Notes: generated from the sequence alone by a model not told the origin. DNA of 64,000 nucleotides from Xanthomonas maliensis (GCF_009192945.1 NZ_NSET01000068.1:1-64000), one strand, 5' to 3'. Positions 1-11,552 are shown, counted from the first letter of the stretch. Translations and numbers: made by a program.

Positions 1-30
1 GGCTGGCAGGACGGCGGCTAGCGCGCGCAT
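1..30 (-). CDS. Start of a gene running off the left edge (partial)
   Basis: Reading leftwards, an ATG at 30-28 opens a frame that stays open to the window edge and encodes MRALAAVLPA. This resembles the beginning of a signal peptide. Only ten codons are visible, so no function can be given, and the start itself is a guess. The gene would be transcribed in the same direction as the lipoprotein gene to its right. Confidence 0.35.
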   Translation of the reverse strand, partial: MRALAAVLPA

Positions 31-189
31 GATCCGCACCGCAGCGCCCGGCGTCAACGAGTGTGCGCCTGTGGATGTTAGCAATCTCTGGAGACCGGCC
101 GGCATGCCATTCGCGGGCTGCCGTGCTCAGCTTGATGCGCGCGCTCGACCGCGGCAACGCACCTGTGCAGACTCCATCGCGGCCTGCAG

Positions 190-214
190 GCCGGCGGGCG
201 ATGCACCCGCCGGC
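190..214 (-). terminator. Strong hairpin downstream of the DUF3829 lipoprotein gene
   Basis: A perfect 9-bp GC-rich inverted repeat (GCCGGCGGG / CCCGCCGGC) with a 7-nt loop lies about 110 bp past the stop of the lipoprotein gene, in the 292-bp gap before the leftmost gene. It could end transcription or stabilise the 3' end of the message. There is no T-run, so intrinsic termination is uncertain. I see nothing else of note in 31-322. Confidence 0.35.
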
Positions 215-322
215 GGGATCGATCGAACAACGCCGCGCGCGGCACCGACGATGCGGTGAGGCGTCGTCGGTCCGCGCCTCGCGGCGACGGGCGGCAGCAC
301 CGTTCGCCGCCGCCGATCGCGA

Positions 323-1315
323 TTACTGACGATTGCTCTGGAACACCAGGTCGTTGTAACGACGCAGCAGCCGCCCCGGCGAGCCCTCGGGCGCCAACGT
401 CGGGTTGTCCATCCAGCCGCGCTCCATGTCGCTATACGGCGTCTTGTCGACCACCCGCTTGATGCGTGCCTTGGCTTCCTTGCGGAAGTTCTCCGCAGCG
501 ACCTCGAAGTTGTTCCAATCCATCTTGCCCGGATCCTGGTTGGCGACCTTGGCGTGCGCTTCGTCGGACACGGCATTGAACTGGGCGACCAGGGCATTGG
601 CCTTGGCGACATCGAACTGGTCTTCCTGCAACAAGCCGACGATGTCCTTGGCCTCGATCATCATCGACAGCCGGTAGTACTCGCGCGTGCGGCCATCGGC
701 TTTCTCCATCGCCTTCAACTGCTCGCGCTGCGCGGCGTCGTTCTGCACGTCCAGTTCGTGACTGAAGGCCTGGCTGGCCGCGTCGAACTCGGACAGCGCA
801 GCCATCAGCGGCGCGTGCAGTTGCTTGCCCTTGGCGAACTGGTCGTCCTGGTAATCCTCACGCTCGTAGTAGTCGCGCACCTGATTAGCGAGCGGCTGCA
901 GCGTCTTCAAAGCAGTCAGATAACGCTTGGCCGCAGCATCCAAGGACTGCAATGCCGGCTTGGCCGCAATTGCCTCCGACATTGGCTTGTCGCACACCTT
1001 CATATCGTAGTCGTCGATGTCCGCAGGCCCATAGACGCGGGTTTCCTGGCCCGTCGGGCCGGTCGCAGGGTCCTTCATCCAGCCCACATACCCCTCGGCA
1101 CCCTGGTGGATCTGGGCATCGACGCGGTTGAAACACTCGATATAGGCATTGAGCTTCTGGGTCAGCGCCTGGCTCGGGTCAGCGGTAGCGGACTCGGCAG
1201 GCGTCTGGTTGCCGGCAGTGCCGGACGACGACTCGACTTGCGGCTTGTTACCACAGGCGGACAGAAAAACGGACACAGCAACGGTCAGCGCCGCTAGACG
1301 CACAGCAGATTTCAT
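323..1315 (-). CDS. DUF3829 family (YiiG-like) lipoprotein
   Basis: A 330-residue lipoprotein precursor. Residues 1-21 form a signal peptide ending in a lipobox (VFLSAC, Cys21), so the mature protein should be lipid-anchored, probably facing the periplasm. After a Ser/Thr/Ala-rich linker (about 22-50) the rest is a helical domain of the type seen in E. coli YiiG (DUF3829), with a repeated pattern of charged helices and an AYIECFNRVD stretch near residue 58. The family has no established biochemical role. The ATG at 1315 is preceded by AGGGA about 10 nt upstream. It stands alone on the minus strand, divergent from the CBS-domain gene. Family assignment is from sequence character and length. 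Confidence 0.75.
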   Translation of the reverse strand: MKSAVRLAALTVAVSVFLSACGNKPQVESSSGTAGNQTPAESATADPSQALTQKLNAYIECFNRVDAQIHQGAEGYVGWMKDPATGPTGQETRVYGPADIDDYDMKVCDKPMSEAIAAKPALQSLDAAAKRYLTALKTLQPLANQVRDYYEREDYQDDQFAKGKQLHAPLMAALSEFDAASQAFSHELDVQNDAAQREQLKAMEKADGRTREYYRLSMMIEAKDIVGLLQEDQFDVAKANALVAQFNAVSDEAHAKVANQDPGKMDWNNFEVAAENFRKEAKARIKRVVDKTPYSDMERGWMDNPTLAPEGSPGRLLRRYNDLVFQSNRQ

Positions 1316-1751
1316 GCGGGAACATCCCTGTTGAAAACGATTACAAAAATTCTAGCAGACGCGACGATGTCGATGACGTGATGACCCCGCATGCGTATCG
1401 CGCATCCCTGCACGCGCCGCGCTACCGACCACAGCCGCGGTCGACTGCACGGGCCGATGACGGTCGCAGCACGCGTGATCGGTTGTGTCGTCTGCGCGCG
1501 ATTGTGATCGACTCCGCGGAGCGCGATCTCCACGCACAGCTGCAATGCACCGCGATGGGCTAGACTGCGACGAGGCATCACTGACGGAACCACCACGCCG
1601 CCATGGGCGACGATTCAGACAGTAGACGCCGGCGCACGATGCGCCGGCCCGCGCACCGCGCCGCTTCCCTCTTTCCCGCCTCGCACTCGTGCGCGGCTGC
1701 GGATCTCCCGCACGCAGCCTGCTCGCCCGCGGCACCATCGGGAGCGGCCGC
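1316..1751. other. Divergent intergenic region, 436 bp
   Basis: No convincing gene; the short open frames here lack ribosome binding sites and recognisable content. On the minus strand, TAGAAT at 1354-1349 matches the -10 consensus at five of six positions and would suit the lipoprotein gene, but no good -35 lies 16-18 nt upstream. No promoter could be picked out for the plus-strand gene. Confidence 0.4.
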
Positions 1752-3074
1752 ATGATCGGCAATCTCCTGCTGTTGGCGCTGGCAATGCTGCTGGTGCTAT
1801 TGAACGGCTTCTTCGTCGCTGCCGAATTCGCCCTGGTCAAGTTGCGTCACACCCAGGCGATGGGCTTGGCCGAGCGCAACGGCTGGCGTGGCCGGCTGTT
1901 GCTTGGCGTACACGCCCATCTGGATGCCTACCTGTCGGCCTGCCAACTGGGCATCACCCTGGCCTCGCTCGGCCTGGGCTGGGTTGGCGAGCCCGCATTC
2001 GCACACCTGCTGCAGCCGCTGTTCGACCTGATCGGACTCTCGCCGGAGGCCTCGCAGGTCACCGCGTTGTTCATCGCCTTCAGCCTGATTTCCTTCCTGC
2101 ACATCGTGCTGGGCGAACTGGCCCCCAAGTCGATGGCGATCCGCCGCCCCGAGCGCATGTCGCTGTGGACGGCGGCACCGCTGTATCTGTTCTATTGGGC
2201 CATGTATCCGGCGATCTGGCTGCTCAACACCAGCGCCAACCGCCTGCTCCGTCTGCTCGGCTGGGGCGAGGTGGAACACACCTCGCATCGCTACTCGCGC
2301 GAGGAACTGAAGCTGATCGTCGGCCGCCAGGATCCGAGCGCAGCGACGGCCGACCATGGCCTGGCGTTGATGAGCCATGCACTGGAGCTGCCGGACCTGG
2401 TCGCTGGCGACCTGATGCGCCCGCGCGAGCATCTGCGCTCGCTGCGCGAAGGCATGTCGTTGCAAACGGTGCTGGCCGAATTCCGCGAATCGCGCTACAG
2501 CCGTTATCCGTGGTTCGATGCCGACGGCGAACAGGTGCTGGGTATCCTCCATACCAAGGACCTGCTGGTGGCGATGGCCGACGGCCAACCGCCGACGGAG
2601 TTGCGCCCGCTGCTGCGACCGGCAACCTTGTTGACGCTGGAAGCGCCCATTCCCAGCGCCCTGGAGCAATTCCGTAGCGGCGCCACCCACCTGGCGCTGT
2701 GCGTCGAAGAACATGGCCGCATCCTGGGGTTCTTCACCCTGGAAGACCTGCTCGAAGTGGTGGTCGGCGAGATCGAAGACGAGCATCGGCACGTGGTACG
2801 CGACGCACCGGTCCGCAGCCAGGACGGTTCGTTGCTGGTAGCCGGCAGCACCTCGATCTTCCGCCTGGAACGCCTGCTCGGGCAGGATCTGAGCGCGCCG
2901 GACCATGTCAATTCGGTGGGCGGATTGATCGTGCACCAGCTACGGCGTTTGCCCACCGAAGGCGAGACGCTGCGCCTGGACGGCCATGCACTGACCGTGC
3001 GGCGGATGGCGGGTCATCGCATCCAGGCGGTGACGGTGCGACCGGTGGAAGAAGCCGACACCGCGACCAGCTGA
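1752..3074 (+). CDS. DUF21/CBS/CorC_HlyC-domain membrane protein (hemolysin-C/CNNM family)
   Basis: A 440-residue inner-membrane protein. Order of domains: N-terminal DUF21 membrane region with about four hydrophobic segments (residues 1-180, including the NGFFVAAEFALVK signature), a pair of CBS domains (about 215-340, nucleotide-binding type), and a C-terminal CorC_HlyC domain (about 350-430). Proteins of this architecture are linked to magnesium/cobalt or sodium efflux in related bacteria, and the name hemolysin is historical. I chose the ATG at 1752 rather than the in-frame ATG at 1689: GGAG lies 7 nt upstream and the membrane segment starts directly after it. Monocistronic as far as visible. 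Confidence 0.88.
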   Translation: MIGNLLLLALAMLLVLLNGFFVAAEFALVKLRHTQAMGLAERNGWRGRLLLGVHAHLDAYLSACQLGITLASLGLGWVGEPAFAHLLQPLFDLIGLSPEASQVTALFIAFSLISFLHIVLGELAPKSMAIRRPERMSLWTAAPLYLFYWAMYPAIWLLNTSANRLLRLLGWGEVEHTSHRYSREELKLIVGRQDPSAATADHGLALMSHALELPDLVAGDLMRPREHLRSLREGMSLQTVLAEFRESRYSRYPWFDADGEQVLGILHTKDLLVAMADGQPPTELRPLLRPATLLTLEAPIPSALEQFRSGATHLALCVEEHGRILGFFTLEDLLEVVVGEIEDEHRHVVRDAPVRSQDGSLLVAGSTSIFRLERLLGQDLSAPDHVNSVGGLIVHQLRRLPTEGETLRLDGHALTVRRMAGHRIQAVTVRPVEEADTATS

Positions 3075-3084
3075 CGCGGTGGAT

Positions 3085-4035
3085 TCATTCGGCCAACGCG
3101 CGCGGCGATTGGCCGATGCGAAACCAGTAGCGGTAATCGCGCGACTGTCCGCCGAAGCGCACCCCGCGGATGGTGACGTCGTAGATCGCCCCCGGCTGCA
3201 AGCGCGGCACCCGGAATTGCAGGCTGTTGGGCACTCCGAATCCTTCGTGGTCTTCGCTGAGGTTGCGCACCTGCAACTGACGCCCGCCGCGCTCGCTGAT
3301 CTGCACCTGCGCATCGGCATAATCGACTTCGCGATTGGCGAACTTCCGGTTGCGGTCCGGTAACGCAGTGAACGACAACAGCGCATCGTCGACATAGTAG
3401 CGGCGCGGATACTCGCCGATCGGCCAGGCGACGAAATCGTCGCGTGTGCGCGCGGCGATGCCGGCGGCAGGAACGATGCGCAGCGCGGCGCCGCTGCTGA
3501 ACGCAGGGCCATCGCGACCGGCCACCATGCCGAAGGCGACACGCTGCAGAAACGGATCCAGCAGCCAGCGGCGATGCCCCAGTCCACCGGCACTGACATT
3601 GTTGGCGTCGGTCAGCCACTCGATCACGATTTCATCGACGCTGGAAAAGCGCAGCAGCGGCGAGCTGACTCCGCCGTAGATCAGGCTTCGGCGCGCGCCC
3701 TTGGCCGCGCTGGCCGAATAGCAGCGCCAGTCCGGCGTCGGCGTATGACTCAGGCGGCCGTTGGCGGCAATGACCAGCGCCGCCTGGGTGGCTTCGGGCT
3801 CGGCCGCCGGGTCATAGTCGACTGGCTCGAGTCCGTGCAGGCGACGGATATCGTTGATCAGCGCCAGCACGCGCTGTCGCTGCGCCGGTTGCAGCTCGCC
3901 GGCACGGCAGCCAGCGATCGCTGGCGGGGTGCGATACAACGCCGCCGCCTTTGCGGCGAAGTCCGCATCCTGCGCAGCGACCGGAAGCGCGGCAGGCAGG
4001 ATCGCGATGGCGAGGCGAGCGAAGATCGGGCGCAT
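3085..4035 (-). CDS. Secreted CAP (SCP/PR-1) domain protein
   Basis: A 316-residue predicted secreted protein. The start at 4035 gives a signal peptide (MRPIFARLAIAILPAA.., cleavage near AAQ-DAD); two in-frame ATGs upstream (4107, 4068) would bury it. A cysteine-rich-secretory/CAP-type domain follows: ALINDIRRLHGLEPVDYD near residue 55, an NGRLSHTP segment, and GHRRWLLDP, the conserved block of bacterial CAP proteins. The C-terminal part (about 200-316) resembles a beta-rich accessory domain. Function is unknown; bacterial CAP proteins are extracytoplasmic. It converges with the CBS-domain gene, 10 bp from its stop. Confidence 0.72.
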   Translation of the reverse strand: MRPIFARLAIAILPAALPVAAQDADFAAKAAALYRTPPAIAGCRAGELQPAQRQRVLALINDIRRLHGLEPVDYDPAAEPEATQAALVIAANGRLSHTPTPDWRCYSASAAKGARRSLIYGGVSSPLLRFSSVDEIVIEWLTDANNVSAGGLGHRRWLLDPFLQRVAFGMVAGRDGPAFSSGAALRIVPAAGIAARTRDDFVAWPIGEYPRRYYVDDALLSFTALPDRNRKFANREVDYADAQVQISERGGRQLQVRNLSEDHEGFGVPNSLQFRVPRLQPGAIYDVTIRGVRFGGQSRDYRYWFRIGQSPRALAE

Positions 4036-4194
4036 GGCAGGCCGGAACAGCGCAGGGGGCTCTACCATAAGGGGCAAGCCCCGCTGTGTCGGGCTTTTCT
4101 GCTGCACAGGTCGCCCGCCGTTCAGCCCACTCCGGCGCGGCTAGGCGGCCGACCTTGCGGCCCACTGGGCCTGACCGCAGCGCCGGCGGCGTAG

Positions 4195-5598
<1,404 letters not shown>

Positions 5599-5666
5599 CC
5601 GACACCGCGGGCCAGCCGCCTCGCGTGGCCCGGACCATCGCCGACGCGACCACGGGAAGGCTTGCC

Positions 5667-6065
5667 ATGCAGATGCTGGTCAATCTCGATGTCCCCGACC
5701 TGGCGGCGGCCGAGGCGCTGTATGGCGCCGCCTTCGGATGGACGGCCGGGCGCCGTTTCGGCGCCGGCGCGCTCGAACTGCTGGGCGCGCCGGTGCCGAT
5801 CTACCTGCTGGCCGAGCCGACAGGGAGCATGGGCGCGGCAGCATCCCCGCGCGACTATGCGCGCCACTGGACGCCGCTGCACCTGGACATCGTGGTCGAC
5901 CAGCTGGAACCGGCGCTGCAACGCGCCGTGGAGGCCGGCCTGCGCCAGGAGACCCCGATTCGCGAAAAACGCTGGGGCCGCATCGTCGGATTGGCCGACC
6001 CGTGGGGGCACGGCTGGTGCCTGCTGCAGTTCGTTGGCCGCGGCTACGACGAGATCGCGACCTGA
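5667..6065 (+). CDS. VOC (glyoxalase/bleomycin-resistance) family protein
   Basis: A 132-residue single-domain member of the vicinal-oxygen-chelate superfamily: beta-alpha-beta-beta-beta modules with NLDVPDLAAAEALYGAAFGW at the N-terminus and GLADPWGHGWCLLQF at the C-terminus. Members bind a divalent metal and act in many reactions (isomerases, dioxygenases, resistance proteins), so the substrate cannot be predicted. I took the ATG at 5667 (GGGAAGG 6 nt upstream) over the one at 5625, which would add 14 unrelated residues. Confidence 0.78.
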   Translation: MQMLVNLDVPDLAAAEALYGAAFGWTAGRRFGAGALELLGAPVPIYLLAEPTGSMGAAASPRDYARHWTPLHLDIVVDQLEPALQRAVEAGLRQETPIREKRWGRIVGLADPWGHGWCLLQFVGRGYDEIAT

Positions 6066-6237
6066 GCGCCGCCCGGCGTGCTGCGCTGACTGCATGCAAG
6101 CCGCACGCGCGCGCCTCGCGCCTGGTGCGACCTGCGGACGGGACCGCAACAGATGCAACGACGCGGCGGTCGGCGGACAATAGCGCGAACGCGCCGCCAT
6201 CCGTGCGCGCCCCGACGCTCTCTGCAAGGAATTCGCA

Positions 6238-7617
6238 ATGGCCGCACGCAAGCCTGCCCCTCCCCTGTTCGAAGTCCAGGCACGCCCGGGCCTGCCCTTG
6301 GGTATGCCGCCCGAACGGTTTCTGCGCACCTACTGGCACAAACATCCGCTGCTGATCCGCAACGCCTTCTCCGACTTCCAGTCGCCGCTGCAGCCGGAGG
6401 ACCTGGCCGGCCTGGCTTGCGAAGATGGCGTACTGGCGCGACTGATCCGCCACGACCGCACGCGCGACGACTGGCAGGTGCGGACCGGCCCGTTCCAGGA
6501 GAGCGATTTCCCCGGCCTGCCTGACCACGACTGGACCCTGCTGGTGCAGGACGTGGACAAGTGGGATCCGGATGTGCGCGCCCTGCTGGAAAAGTTCCGC
6601 TTCCTGCCGCGCTGGCGGATCGACGACATCATGATCAGCTTCGCCGCCACCGGCGGCTCGGTCGGCGCGCACGTCGATCACTACGATGTGTTCCTGCTGC
6701 AAGGCCAGGGCCATCGTCGCTGGCAGATCGATGCCCGCACTGCGCTGGGCCGCAAGGCACCGGCACTGGACTTCCGTGACGATGTCGACCTCAAGCTGCT
6801 GCGCCAGTTCACCCCGACCCACGAGTGGGTACTGGCGCCCGGCGACATGCTCTACCTGCCGCCGCTGGTGCCGCACCATGGCGTGGCCGAAGATCCCTGC
6901 CTGACCTTTTCGATCGGCATGCGCGCGCCCTCGTCGGCCGAGCTGATTGGCGACTACCTGGACACCTTGATCGCCGATGCCGACGAAGCGGTTCGCTACC
7001 ACGACGAGGATCTCAGCGTCCCCGCCGACCCGTACGAGATCGACGCCACGGCGATGAACCGCGTGGTCGCCGCGCTCAACGCGCTGCGGATGAACGATCC
7101 GGACCGGCTCGGCGACTGGTTCGGCCGCTTCATGACCACCTACCGCGCCGCTGGCGAGGTGGTGCCGCCGCCGGAGCCGATCCCGCGCGCATCGGTGGAA
7201 CAGGCGCTGGCCGAGGGCGTGGTGCTGCATCGGCATCCTTGGTCGCGACTGGCCTGGCGGCGCGCCAAGCGCGGCGCCACGTTGTTCTGCAGCGGCCTGG
7301 AATTTGCGGTCCCTTTGAAGGACGCCGCTCGCCTGGCGGCTGCCGAACACATCGACGGCACCGGCTATGCGCAACTGTCCGTACGCGGACGCGAGGTGGT
7401 GCTGGACCTGCTTGCCCACGGCCATTACCAACAGGCCCATGACGGCGCGGACGACGCAGAGGACGATGCGATGGAAGACGTGCTGGAACGCCCAGCGGCG
7501 GCCAGCACCAATGGTCGGCACGAGCCCAGCGCCGACCTGCATCGCGACGATCCGGACCACGACGACGACGCGGAGCACGACGGCGAGGAGGACACTGACG
7601 AGGACACGGACGCGTGA
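6238..7617 (+). CDS. roxA: Ribosomal protein-arginine oxygenase, RoxA/YcfD-like (JmjC/cupin fold)
   Basis: A 459-residue Fe(II)/2-oxoglutarate oxygenase. Iron ligands are visible as His145-x-Asp147 (GAHVDHYD) and His213 or His214 (PLVPHHG). In E. coli the homologue hydroxylates an arginine of ribosomal protein L16. The protein is about 85 residues longer than E. coli YcfD (373): after the winged-helix-like region it ends in a very acidic tail (from about residue 400, long Asp/Glu/His runs). AAGGA lies 6 nt before the ATG. Its stop overlaps the start of the next gene (GTGA), so the two are translationally coupled. Confidence 0.88.
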   Translation: MAARKPAPPLFEVQARPGLPLGMPPERFLRTYWHKHPLLIRNAFSDFQSPLQPEDLAGLACEDGVLARLIRHDRTRDDWQVRTGPFQESDFPGLPDHDWTLLVQDVDKWDPDVRALLEKFRFLPRWRIDDIMISFAATGGSVGAHVDHYDVFLLQGQGHRRWQIDARTALGRKAPALDFRDDVDLKLLRQFTPTHEWVLAPGDMLYLPPLVPHHGVAEDPCLTFSIGMRAPSSAELIGDYLDTLIADADEAVRYHDEDLSVPADPYEIDATAMNRVVAALNALRMNDPDRLGDWFGRFMTTYRAAGEVVPPPEPIPRASVEQALAEGVVLHRHPWSRLAWRRAKRGATLFCSGLEFAVPLKDAARLAAAEHIDGTGYAQLSVRGREVVLDLLAHGHYQQAHDGADDAEDDAMEDVLERPAAASTNGRHEPSADLHRDDPDHDDDAEHDGEEDTDEDTDA

Positions 7618-8507
7618 GCTCCTCCAGCTGGCCGATGGTGACCTTGCTGGACCCGGCCCAGGCCACCGCCGCGGTGCCGGCGCTGCGCCGGGCCAGCCAC
7701 CTGGCTCCCAGCGAGGCGCAATGGGATGCAGTGGACGCACTCGGTCGCCATCTGGGCGCCTGCGACGACACCGGCGCCCTGATGGCAGCGGTGTGCCTGA
7801 CGCCGGATCGGCGAGTGGAGCGACTGACCGTGTTGCCGGCCTGGCGTCGCCGCGGCCTGTCTGACCATGTCCTGGCAGCCGCGGCCGAGCAGGCGCATCA
7901 GTGGGGGTGGCCGCGGCTGCTGGCGCTGGCGCCAACCGCCGCGCAACCGGTGTTCGCGCGGGCAGGCTTCCTGCCCGTGCCCGATGCCGCTCACGACCCT
8001 GCCGGCGTGCTGCTGCAACGCCGGCTGGACGGGCCGATGGCGGTCACCGACCTGCCCGCCGCCGTCGCCGCGGTCACCGGCCTGGTCAGTGCCGCACGCC
8101 GCCAGCTGCTGATCTATACCCGCGCTCTCGACCCACCGCTGCTGGACGATGCCGGCGTGCTGGCCGCGACGCGCCGCTTCGCGACGGCACGCCACGACAA
8201 GCAGGTGCGCGTCCTCGTGCAGGATGGCAATGCCGCGCTGGCCAGCGGCAGCGGACTGCTACGGTTGGCGCAACGGCTCCCCAGCGTGTTCCGCTTCCGC
8301 AGCATCACCGATCCGATCGACACCACCTATCCCTCGGCCTATCTGGTCGCCGACGATGCCTACTACTTTCGTCCAAGCGGTCACCGCTACGACGATGGCG
8401 AAACCTGGATGAGTGGGCCGGCACGCAGTCGCCAACTGGAGCGCGAATTCGCCCAGATCTGGGAGCGCAGTGCACTCTGGAACGAGCCGCGCGCGCTTGG
8501 CTTGTAA
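7614..8507 (+). CDS. GNAT acetyltransferase with a C-terminal second domain
   Basis: A 297-residue protein starting at a GTG that overlaps the roxA stop by 4 nt. Residues about 50-140 form a GNAT fold with the acetyl-CoA loop WRRRGLSDHV and the GF..P strand near residue 120. The remaining 150 residues hold a separate domain resembling the phospholipase-D-like fold (VRVLVQDGNAAL, YLVADDAYYFRP), but without an HKD motif. Coupling to roxA suggests a related job, perhaps in modifying translation components; that is inference. The substrate is unknown. Confidence 0.75.
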   Translation: MSSSSWPMVTLLDPAQATAAVPALRRASHLAPSEAQWDAVDALGRHLGACDDTGALMAAVCLTPDRRVERLTVLPAWRRRGLSDHVLAAAAEQAHQWGWPRLLALAPTAAQPVFARAGFLPVPDAAHDPAGVLLQRRLDGPMAVTDLPAAVAAVTGLVSAARRQLLIYTRALDPPLLDDAGVLAATRRFATARHDKQVRVLVQDGNAALASGSGLLRLAQRLPSVFRFRSITDPIDTTYPSAYLVADDAYYFRPSGHRYDDGETWMSGPARSRQLEREFAQIWERSALWNEPRALGL

Positions 8508-8595
8508 CGGCCGATAAGGCCCGCAGGCAGCGTCCATCGCCCGCCCAGGGCGCCCCCGGTCAGCTGGCAAACGCCCCCTCGCTGTCGCAAGGGGG

Positions 8596-8601
8596 TATAA
8601 T
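8596..8601 (+). promoter_or_regulatory. sucA: Candidate -10 element for sucA
   Basis: A perfect TATAAT lies 82 bp before the chosen sucA start, inside an A/T-rich patch in an otherwise GC-rich 175-bp gap. No good -35 hexamer is seen 16-18 nt upstream, so this is a suggestion only. Confidence 0.4.
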
Positions 8602-8682
8602 TTTTTGCGATTGATACCGCCGTCAGGGCCATGTGCCCCGCCACTCCGCCAGTCATCCCCACAGCAGACCCGACTTACCATC

Positions 8683-11511
8683 GTGGATAATCTCCTAAAG
8701 CAGTTTGCGCAGTCATCGCAACTCGCCGGCGGCAATGCCGCCTACATCGAGGACCTGTACGAGCAGTACCTGGTCGCTCCCGACAGCGTCGATCCCAAGT
8801 GGAAAAGCTATTTCGACGGCTTCAATGGCCGCGACGCCGGTGACGTGCCGCACTCGGCCGCCATCGCCCACATCACCAGCGCGGCCAAGCAGGCCGCCAA
8901 TGCCGGTGTCGGTGGTGGGACCAGCGACGAGCGCGAACGCAATGTCGGTCGCCTGATCACGGCCTATCGCTCGCGCGGCCACCTGGGCGCGCAGCTGGAT
9001 CCGCTGGGTCTGACCCCGGCCGTGAATCCGCCGGATCTGGATCTGCCGTTCCATAGCCTGTCGCAGTCCGACCTGGACAGCGAGTTCAGCACCGGCGGTG
9101 TCGGCGGCCAGCCGCGCATGAAACTCAAGGACCTGCTGGCACGCCTGAAGGCGACCTACGCCAGCACCATCGGCGCCGAGTTCATGCACATCCCCGAATT
9201 CGAGCAGCGCCAGTGGATCTACAAGCGCCTGGAAGACGCCGGCGGCCGCATCGCCGCCGATGCCGACAGCCGCAAGCGCACGCTGGAGCGGCTCACCGCC
9301 GCCGAGGGCCTGGAGCGCTATCTGCACACCAAGTATGTCGGCCAGAAGCGCTTCTCGCTGGAAGGCGGCGACTCGTTGATCCCGATGATGGACACCATCA
9401 TCCGCCAGGCCGGCAACGACCAGGTCAAGGACATCGTGATCGGCATGGCCCACCGCGGCCGCCTCAATGTGCTGGTCAACACCCTCGGCAAGAACCCGCG
9501 CAAGCTGTTCGACGAATTCGAGGGCAAGTTCGAGCACGCCCATGACGACCGTGCGCACACCGGCGACGTGAAGTACCACATGGGCTTCTCCGCCGACATC
9601 GCGGTCGGCGGCGACAAGCAAGTGCATCTGGCACTGGCCTTCAATCCGTCGCACCTGGAAATCGTCGACCCGGTCGTGGTCGGCAGCGTGCGCTCGCGCC
9701 AGGAGCGCTTCGGCGACGCCGAGCGCAAGGCCGTGCTGCCCATCCTGATCCACGGCGACGCCGCCTTTGCCGGCCAGGGCGTGGTGATGGAGCTGTTCCA
9801 GATGTCGCAGGCCCGCGGTTTCGCGGTCGGCGGCACCGTCCACATCGTGGTCAACAACCAGATCGGCTTCACCACCAGCGCGCGCGATGACGCCCGCTCC
9901 ACGCTGTACTGCACCGACGCGGCCAAGATGATCGCCGCGCCGGTCTTCCACGTGAACGGCGACGACCCGGACGCGGTCATCTTCATCACCAAGCTGGCTT
10001 ACGAGTTCCGCCAGACCTTCAAGAAGGACGTGGTGATCGATCTGGTGTGCTACCGCCGCTGGGGTCACAACGAGGCCGACGAGCCCGCCGCGACCCAGCC
10101 GGTGATGTACCAGACCATCCGCAAGCACAAGACCACGCGTGAACTGTATGCCGCCAAGCTGGAAGCCGAGGGCGTGCTCAGCGCCGACGCTGCCAAGGCG
10201 CTGGTGGACGGCTACCGCGGCAAGCTGGACTCGGGCGAATACACCACCGAGCTTGCCAAGCGCAAGCCGGACGAATTCGCCATCGATTGGTCCAAGTACC
10301 TGTCCGGCAAGCTCGCCGACAACGTCGACACCCGCGTCAAGCGTGCCGAGCTCGACCGTCTGGCCAAGCTGATCACCACCATCCCGGCCGGGGTGGAGTT
10401 GCATGCACGCGTGGCCAAGATCTACGAAGACCGCGTCAAGATGGCCGCCGGCGAGCAGCTCGGCGACTGGGGCTTTGCCGAAAACCTCGCCTACGCGACC
10501 TTGCTGGCCGAAGGCCACAAGCTCCGCCTGGTCGGCCAGGACGCAGGTCGCGGGACGTTCTTCCACCGTCACGCGATCCTGCATGACCAGAAGACCGACA
10601 GCTATTACCTGCCGCTGCGCCAGCTGGTGCAAAACCCCGAAGACGCCACCGTCATCGACTCGCTGCTGAGCGAAGAAGCGGTGATGGGCTTCGAATACGG
10701 CTACTCCACCACCGACCCCAATGCGCTGTGCATCTGGGAAGCGCAGTTCGGCGACTTCGCCAACGGCGCGCAGGTGGTGATCGACCAGTTCATCGCTGCC
10801 GGCGAGGCCAAGTGGGGCCGGATCGCAGGGCTGTCGCTGTTCCTGCCGCACGGCTACGAGGGCCAGGGTCCGGAGCATAGCTCCGCGCGTCTGGAGCGCT
10901 TCCTGCAGCTGTGCGCGCTGGAGAACATGCTGGTCTGCGTGCCGACCACCCCGGCGCAGGCGTTCCACATGATCCGCCGGCAGATGCGCATGACCACCCG
11001 CAAGCCGCTGGTGGTGATGACGCCCAAGTCGCTGCTGCGCCACAAGCTGGCGGTGTCGAGCCTGGAAGAACTCGCCGATGGCGAATTCCAGCACCTGATC
11101 CCGGACGCCAAGGCCGATGCGAAGAAGGTCAAGCGCGTGGTGCTGTGCTCGGGCAAGGTCTATTACGACCTGCTCGAAGACCAGACCAAGCGCGGCCAGG
11201 ACGACGTCGCCATCCTGCGCGTGGAACAGCTGTATCCGTTCCCGCGTGCGCAGCTGGCCGCCGAGCTCAAGCGTTATGCCAATGCCACCGACGTGGTGTG
11301 GTGCCAGGAAGAGCCGCAGAACCAGGGGGCGTGGTACCAGATCCGCCACCACCTCAACTTCTGCCTGGGCAATGGCCAGACCCTGCATTACGCCGGTCGC
11401 GCCCGCTCGCCGTCGCCGGCCGCCGGCCACATGGCCGACCACATCGCCGAACAGCAGAAGCTGGTCGCCGATGCGCTACTCAATCCGTTCAACGACCAAG
11501 TCGCTGAATAA
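8683..11511 (+). CDS. sucA: 2-oxoglutarate dehydrogenase E1 component
   Basis: A 942-residue thiamine-diphosphate decarboxylase, first enzyme of the 2-oxoglutarate dehydrogenase complex of the TCA cycle. Seen: the E1o N-terminal peptide with [45 protein letters not shown], the TPP/Mg region [21 protein letters not shown], and [20 protein letters not shown] near the C-terminal third. Length matches the family (about 930-945). I place the start at the GTG of 8683, giving MDNLLKQF, rather than a TTG at 8605; there is no clear Shine-Dalgarno. sucB follows after 41 bp. Confidence 0.96.
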   Translation: MDNLLKQFAQSSQLAGGNAAYIEDLYEQYLVAPDSVDPKWKSYFDGFNGRDAGDVPHSAAIAHITSAAKQAANAGVGGGTSDERERNVGRLITAYRSRGHLGAQLDPLGLTPAVNPPDLDLPFHSLSQSDLDSEFSTGGVGGQPRMKLKDLLARLKATYASTIGAEFMHIPEFEQRQWIYKRLEDAGGRIAADADSRKRTLERLTAAEGLERYLHTKYVGQKRFSLEGGDSLIPMMDTIIRQAGNDQVKDIVIGMAHRGRLNVLVNTLGKNPRKLFDEFEGKFEHAHDDRAHTGDVKYHMGFSADIAVGGDKQVHLALAFNPSHLEIVDPVVVGSVRSRQERFGDAERKAVLPILIHGDAAFAGQGVVMELFQMSQARGFAVGGTVHIVVNNQIGFTTSARDDARSTLYCTDAAKMIAAPVFHVNGDDPDAVIFITKLAYEFRQTFKKDVVIDLVCYRRWGHNEADEPAATQPVMYQTIRKHKTTRELYAAKLEAEGVLSADAAKALVDGYRGKLDSGEYTTELAKRKPDEFAIDWSKYLSGKLADNVDTRVKRAELDRLAKLITTIPAGVELHARVAKIYEDRVKMAAGEQLGDWGFAENLAYATLLAEGHKLRLVGQDAGRGTFFHRHAILHDQKTDSYYLPLRQLVQNPEDATVIDSLLSEEAVMGFEYGYSTTDPNALCIWEAQFGDFANGAQVVIDQFIAAGEAKWGRIAGLSLFLPHGYEGQGPEHSSARLERFLQLCALENMLVCVPTTPAQAFHMIRRQMRMTTRKPLVVMTPKSLLRHKLAVSSLEELADGEFQHLIPDAKADAKKVKRVVLCSGKVYYDLLEDQTKRGQDDVAILRVEQLYPFPRAQLAAELKRYANATDVVWCQEEPQNQGAWYQIRHHLNFCLGNGQTLHYAGRARSPSPAAGHMADHIAEQQKLVADALLNPFNDQVAE

Positions 11512-11552
11512 CTCTCTACCCTCAAAGAACGAAAACCCTAGGACGCTCCCGA

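Noticed and set aside
8713-11442. 909-codon minus-strand frame opposite sucA
   Set aside because: Antisense shadow of a long GC-rich gene, with His/Gln/Val-rich composition typical of such shadows.
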